Source: CAYJPA01 sp964371945 (GTDB lineage: Bacteria > Chloroflexota > Chloroflexia > Thermomicrobiales > UBA6265). Taken from it: a stretch of 53,496 nucleotides of DNA. The notes under the pieces are model-generated. The model saw nothing but the letters and a program-made list of their open reading frames with translations, did not search any database and was not told the origin of the DNA. Location of the stretch: contig CAYJPA010000035.1 of assembly GCA_964371945.1 (NCBI GenBank), positions 1 through 53,496 of the forward strand, given 5' to 3'. Positions 49,741 through 53,496 of the stretch are shown here, one piece after another (position 1 is the first letter of the stretch; every line of letters begins with the position of its first letter). The translations under genes were made by a program, and so were the position numbers.

Positions 49741-50079
49741 GTGACAACGCACGTCTTGGTTCTTCGGAGCGGGCCGGGTAAGCCGGGCATTGAACAAGCG
49801 CTTGGATTCGCACAGACGTGGCTTGGACGGCACGAAGCGGTCGCGGTGACACTCATCGAAGACGGGGTGCTGGCGGCACTCGACATTGGCGTGCTTCCCG
49901 CTCAACAACAACTCCGCGCCGCCATTCGTGACGGTGCGCGATGTCTCTACTTGGCCGAGGACCTATTCCGGCGCGGATTTGGACCCGAAGATGCGCTGGC
50001 CGGTTGTGAGCCGACCGACTTCGACGGCTTGGTGGATCAGCTGCTTGCAGACGATACCCGCGTCACGGGTGCGTTCTAG
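49741..50079 (+). CDS. DsrH/TusB-like protein (single Cys)
   Basis: The 112-residue product has VLVLRSGPGKPGIEQAL, LIEDGVLAALDIG and ARCLYLAEDLFRRGF. The one Cys (near residue 80) lies at the position of the active Cys in DsrE-type proteins. GTG 49741 has GGGAGG 6 bases upstream. As third gene after DsrE- and DsrF-like genes it completes a DsrEFH-type set. It precedes the SQR-like flavoprotein by 44 bases. Confidence 0.75.
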   Translation: MTTHVLVLRSGPGKPGIEQALGFAQTWLGRHEAVAVTLIEDGVLAALDIGVLPAQQQLRAAIRDGARCLYLAEDLFRRGFGPEDALAGCEPTDFDGLVDQLLADDTRVTGAF

Positions 50080-50123
50080 CGCAGAATAACGATACCGGTG
50101 GGATACGACGGGAGGAGCAGCCG

Positions 50124-51341
50124 ATGGCAGGCAAGAGGATCGTCATCTTGGGCGGCGGAGTAGGTGGCCTCACCGCGGCCAACGAGCTTCGCCACCGACT
50201 TGGATCTGAGCACCGGATTACGCTGGTCGAGCGCCGGGCCGAGCATGTCTTCGCTCCGTCGCTCCTGTGGTTGATGAACGGCACGCGCCGTCCCGAACAG
50301 CTCACGAAAGCGTTGCGCCTGATGGTCCGTCCCGGCGTGGATTTGATTCGCGCCGAGGTGACGGCCATCGACCCGAAGGCAAAGCGAATCGTGACTGACG
50401 GCCGGGAAATTGAGTTTGACATGCTTGTGATCGCACTCGGTGCCGAACTTGCCCCCGAGGCCATGCCTGGGTTCACCGCCGCCGCGCTCAGCTTCTTCGA
50501 CCTCGACGGCGCGGAACGGCTCAAAGACGCGCTACACGGTTTCCAAAGCGGCCGAATCGTCGTCGTGGTCACCGCTTTACCGTACAAGTGCCCGGCGGCG
50601 CCTTACGAAGCGGCGCTCTTGATCGACGATCTCCTTCGTCGTCGCGGCGTTCGCGACAAGTCAGACGTTGTGATTTTCACCCCAGAGCCGCAGCCAATGC
50701 CCGTGGCCGGTCCGGTCATGGGGCAGGCGCTGACATCCATGCTTGCGCAACGCGATATCGGTTATGAGCCGAATCGCCCCATGCTGGCGATCGATCCGGA
50801 GCGAAAAGAGCTCATTCTTGCGGACGGAACCCGCGAAGCGTTTGACCTTTTGGCCGCGGTGCCACCGCACCGGCCGCCGCACGCGGTCGCCTCATCCTCA
50901 CTTGCAAACGAAAACGGGTGGATTCCGGTCGATCGACGAACGTTGCGGACGGCATTTGACGGGATCTACGCACTTGGCGACATCTCCTCCATCACCCTGG
51001 CCAATGGCAAGCCGTTGCCGAAGGCGGGGGTGTTCGCCCACGCGCAGGCGCTTGTTATCGCCCGGTCGATCGCGGCCGAATTACAGGGCGGGCAGACGGC
51101 AACTTTCGATGGGACAGGGTATTGCTGGGTCGAGCTCGGAAGCGGCCGGGCGGCTTTCGCCAGCGGCGATTTCTATGCCGAACCAGCCCCAGACGTACAG
51201 TTGCGCACGCCGGGCCGAAGTTGGCACCTAGGCAAGGTGTTGTTCGAGCGCTCCTGGATGGGCGGCCGGCTCGAACGCTCAGTGGCCGGCCTGGGGCTCA
51301 GGCTTGGCAGCACGGTGTGCCGCGTGCCGGAAATGGATTGA
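50124..51341 (+). CDS. Sulfide:quinone oxidoreductase-like FAD enzyme
   Basis: The 405-residue flavoprotein has an N-terminal Rossmann motif (VILGGGVGGLTAANEL), then FAPSLLWLMNGTR, VIALGAEL and a C-terminal FAD motif IYALGDISSITLANGK. C156 in TALPYKCPAAPYE and C334 in TGYCWVELG are at the positions of two SQR redox cysteines; the third SQR cysteine (near 124 in several members) is not seen. It should oxidise sulfide or a persulfide and reduce a quinone. GGGAGGAG precedes ATG 50124. It follows the DsrEFH-like genes and precedes a methyltransferase and a PLP enzyme on the same strand. Confidence 0.88.
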   Translation: MAGKRIVILGGGVGGLTAANELRHRLGSEHRITLVERRAEHVFAPSLLWLMNGTRRPEQLTKALRLMVRPGVDLIRAEVTAIDPKAKRIVTDGREIEFDMLVIALGAELAPEAMPGFTAAALSFFDLDGAERLKDALHGFQSGRIVVVVTALPYKCPAAPYEAALLIDDLLRRRGVRDKSDVVIFTPEPQPMPVAGPVMGQALTSMLAQRDIGYEPNRPMLAIDPERKELILADGTREAFDLLAAVPPHRPPHAVASSSLANENGWIPVDRRTLRTAFDGIYALGDISSITLANGKPLPKAGVFAHAQALVIARSIAAELQGGQTATFDGTGYCWVELGSGRAAFASGDFYAEPAPDVQLRTPGRSWHLGKVLFERSWMGGRLERSVAGLGLRLGSTVCRVPEMD

Positions 51342-51404
51342 AGGATTGTCCAAGATCGAGTTACCGCTCGCGGTCACCATCGGGGCGCCGGCCGGTTCGG
51401 TTGT

Positions 51405-52163
51405 GTGTCCACGGTGAGTGATTCCACGGCGAGTCAAACCGCATTCAGCGATCTTTCGGAACGGTATGATGCCTGGTACACCACGCCGGTTGGGGCCTGG
51501 GCCGACCGGCTCGAAACGGACGCCGTGTTTCGTCTCCTCGCGATACAGCCAGGAGAACGGTTGCTCGATCTTGGGGCAGGCACGGGGCGCTACGCCATGG
51601 CGGCCGCGGAGCGTGGCGCCATGGTTGTCGCGGTCGATGCTTCAACGGCCATGCTCGAGATCGCTCGCGGTCGCACGCACGCTGAGGCAGTCGAGTTAGT
51701 GCGCGCCGATGTCGCGACGCTTCCGTTTGCAGACAGTTGCTTCGACGGGGTGGTCGCCGTGACGTCGCTCTGCTTCATATCAGACCCGGCAAGGGTGCTC
51801 GCTTCGGCAGCGAGAGTGCTTCGTCCTGGTGGGCGTCTGGTCCTGGGCGAGCTCAATCGGTGGAGTCTTTGGGCGCTGATGCGCCGGATAGAAGATCGCA
51901 TTCATGCGACCATCTACCGCGAAGCTCAGTTTCGCGGCATCCGGGAATTGCGAACGACGCTCGCGGACAACGGATTCACGATTACGCGGTGGGAAGGGCT
52001 TCTCCACATTCCGCCCTTGAATTCCTCCGGGTACCTCCGCGCCATGGAACCGATCGAACGTTTTGGACGGAGATGCACGCCCGGTCTGGGGGCGTTCCTC
52101 GCGATCGAAGCACGGCGAGAGGACCAGCATGCAGCGGTCCCGACAGCGCATCAGACGGCATAG
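51405..52163 (+). CDS. Class I SAM-dependent methyltransferase
   Basis: The 252-residue product has motif I LLDLGAGTGRYAMAAAERG, motif II VVAVDASTAMLEIARG, motif III RADVATLPFADSCFDGV and motif IV RPGGRLVLGEL. It is of the UbiE/COQ5-like group. No Cys at the ArsM positions and no in-frame stop is seen, so it is not a duplicate of the UGA-containing gene. Start GTG 51405. The substrate is unknown; the neighbourhood suggests a thiol, sulfide or quinone. It lies 63 bases after the SQR-like gene and 9 bases before the PLP enzyme. Confidence 0.88.
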   Translation: MSTVSDSTASQTAFSDLSERYDAWYTTPVGAWADRLETDAVFRLLAIQPGERLLDLGAGTGRYAMAAAERGAMVVAVDASTAMLEIARGRTHAEAVELVRADVATLPFADSCFDGVVAVTSLCFISDPARVLASAARVLRPGGRLVLGELNRWSLWALMRRIEDRIHATIYREAQFRGIRELRTTLADNGFTITRWEGLLHIPPLNSSGYLRAMEPIERFGRRCTPGLGAFLAIEARREDQHAAVPTAHQTA

Positions 52164-52172
52164 GAGAAGGCA

Positions 52173-53297
52173 ATGACACAGCTATACGGGTTCACCACGC
52201 GCAGCATTCACGCCGGTGAAGCACCGGATCCGACAACTGGGGCACACGGGGTACCGATCTACCAGAATGCGACCTATGCGTTTCGCTCGTATGAAGGGCT
52301 TGAGTCGTGGCGCAACGGCGCCCCGCACTTCCTGTATGCCCGTGAAGGTAATCCGACGGTGCGCTGCCTGGAGCTCAAGTTGGCCGATCTCGAGGGCGCG
52401 GAGTCCGCCGCGGCGACCGCTTCGGGGATGGCCGCGATTAGCGCGACGTTGCTTCATCTGCTCGCGGGCGGCGGACACCTCATTGCGTCAGCCGAGCTCT
52501 ATGCGGTGACCAAGGAATTTCTCCTGCGGGACCTCCCAGGCTTCGGCGCGACGGTGAGCCTGGTCGACTGCACCGATCTCGAGGCCGTAGAGGCGGCCAT
52601 TACGTCAGAGACCCGTGCACTGTTCACTGAGAGTTTTTCCAATCCAATGCTTCACGTGGCCGATCTTCCCGCGCTCGGGGAGCTGACTCGACGGCGTGGC
52701 ATTCAGTTGGTGGTTGACAACACCTTTCTCTCACCAGCATTGCTGCGGCCACTGGAACATGGGGCCGACATCGTTGTGCACAGCGCAACGAAGTACCTTT
52801 CAGGACACGGTAATGTTCTGGGTGGGGTTGTGTGCGGACCCCGCGCGGCGATTGGACCAATCGCTGGGCTGGTCTCGCGACTAGGCGGCACGATGAGCCC
52901 GTTCAGCGCCTGGCTCCTACTCACCGGGGTCAAGACGTTGGGTCTGCGTGCGGAGCGCCACAGCAGCAATGCGTCCGCGATCGCCGAACTCTTGGAGAAC
53001 CACCCCGCGGTCGACGTCGTCCACTACCCGGGTCTGGCGAGTCATCCTCACCACCAGGTCGCAAAACGACAGGTCGGCACGCGCTTCGGCGGCATGCTCT
53101 CCTTCGAGATCCGCGGTGATGGTGCAATCAGTCGATTCCTGGGAGCGTTGAAGCTCCCGACGATCGCGGTCAGCCTCGGCGATACCGCAACGCTTATCTG
53201 GCCCATGGCCGGCAGCAAACTCATTCGACTTTCGGTGGGTTTGGAAGATCTGGCGGACCTGGAAGCAGATTTTGGTGGCGCGCTAGGTTCGATCTAG
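52173..53297 (+). CDS. Cys/Met-metabolism PLP-dependent enzyme (gamma-lyase/sulfhydrylase type)
   Basis: The 374-residue protein is of the trans-sulfuration fold type I family. FLYAREGNPTVRCLELKLADLEG, TASGMAAISATLLHL, ESFSNPMLHVADLPAL and VDNTFLSPALLRPL are typical; the PLP lysine is K207 in VHSATKYLSGHGNV. The C-terminus reads LGDTATLIWPMAGS and LIRLSVGLEDLADL, shorter by about 20 residues than in MetB or MetY, which have a HPASMTH stretch there. This variant fits methionine gamma-lyase-like or sulfhydrylase-like members. GGAGAAGG precedes ATG 52173. Its likely substrates (O-acetylhomoserine, cystathionine, methionine, cysteine) are not resolved. Confidence 0.9.
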   Translation: MTQLYGFTTRSIHAGEAPDPTTGAHGVPIYQNATYAFRSYEGLESWRNGAPHFLYAREGNPTVRCLELKLADLEGAESAAATASGMAAISATLLHLLAGGGHLIASAELYAVTKEFLLRDLPGFGATVSLVDCTDLEAVEAAITSETRALFTESFSNPMLHVADLPALGELTRRRGIQLVVDNTFLSPALLRPLEHGADIVVHSATKYLSGHGNVLGGVVCGPRAAIGPIAGLVSRLGGTMSPFSAWLLLTGVKTLGLRAERHSSNASAIAELLENHPAVDVVHYPGLASHPHHQVAKRQVGTRFGGMLSFEIRGDGAISRFLGALKLPTIAVSLGDTATLIWPMAGSKLIRLSVGLEDLADLEADFGGALGSI

Positions 53298-53496
53298 CAC
53301 CGCTCTGTCTCTTCGACACTTCCATCAATGGCGGCTAATTGGCCAACGTTATGTGCAGTTTCGATGATGCGATCGTTATCGCCTCTCCAGAATTCGCGCG
53401 TCTGCCGAGGGCTCCTTTGAGTGCCCACGCATCGAGAGTTACTAAGTGGTCCAGTTCATAATTAGTTGTCAGGTTGTCAACGGTGTGCGACGATCC

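Noticed and set aside
53298..53496. Possible gene start at the right edge
   Set aside because: No convincing frame, promoter or RNA structure could be seen in these 199 bases, apart from a short TTGGCCAA palindrome.

Overview
The window is high-GC bacterial chromosome. It reads best as a member of the Chloroflexota, class Thermomicrobia or a close relative (inference). Supporting signs are exported proteins that begin the mature part with Ala-Thr-Pro-rich stretches, frequent GTG and TTG starts, a GlgE-type glucan cluster and actinobacteria-like lipid genes. No rRNA or tRNA gene, CRISPR array, insertion sequence or integrase was seen.

Layout. 1-4.1 kb: rpsF (TTG start) and ssb, a terminator-like hairpin, a membrane-anchored PpiC-type foldase and a tail-anchored membrane protein. 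4.2-8.1 kb: a CDP-alcohol phosphatidyltransferase and an LpxL/PatA-like acyltransferase, convergent with rimO and a YajQ-family gene. 8.2-10.8 kb: a NarL-type two-component pair and a MarR regulator. 10.8-22.6 kb: an alpha-glucan/trehalose block with glgX, glgE, treS, maltokinase, a GH57 branching enzyme and malQ. 22.6-29.4 kb: mreB, an MFS carrier, a diguanylate cyclase with I-site, a DEDDh exonuclease, an LLM-type oxidoreductase and radC. 29.5-35.3 kb: ftsY and ffh, a glutaredoxin-PDZ fusion, an MgtC-like protein, a SpoU methyltransferase, and a degenerate SprT-like protein divergent from a degenerate receiver. 35.4-41.1 kb: a phosphate operon (response regulator, pstS, pstC, pstA, pstB, phoU) headed by three 11-bp direct repeats that look like a PHO box; no PhoR-type kinase is present.

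41.2-53.3 kb is a sulfur/thiol accessory region. It holds a cupin protein, two decayed YeeE/YedE-type transporter genes, and an ArsM-like methyltransferase whose frame is interrupted by UGA where relatives carry a conserved Cys. This gene is divergent from an ArsR-rhodanese fusion, a rhodanese-metallo-beta-lactamase protein, an MFS carrier and a BshB-like PIG-L deacetylase. Further on are a secreted protein, a SHOCT protein, three DsrE/F/H-like proteins, an SQR-like flavoprotein, another methyltransferase and a Cys/Met-metabolism PLP enzyme.

The main discovery candidate is the interrupted methyltransferase. Nine bases after the UGA the transcript can form an 8-bp perfect stem with a GGA loop, which fits the geometry of a bacterial SECIS element, and the frame then stays open for 57 more family-like residues. 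I read it as a selenoprotein: a selenocysteine-containing ArsM-like methyltransferase under an ArsR-rhodanese sensor. No arsenic efflux or arsenate reductase gene lies nearby, so its substrate may be a sulfur or selenium species rather than arsenite. The caveat is that the transporter genes just downstream are true pseudogenes with several lesions.
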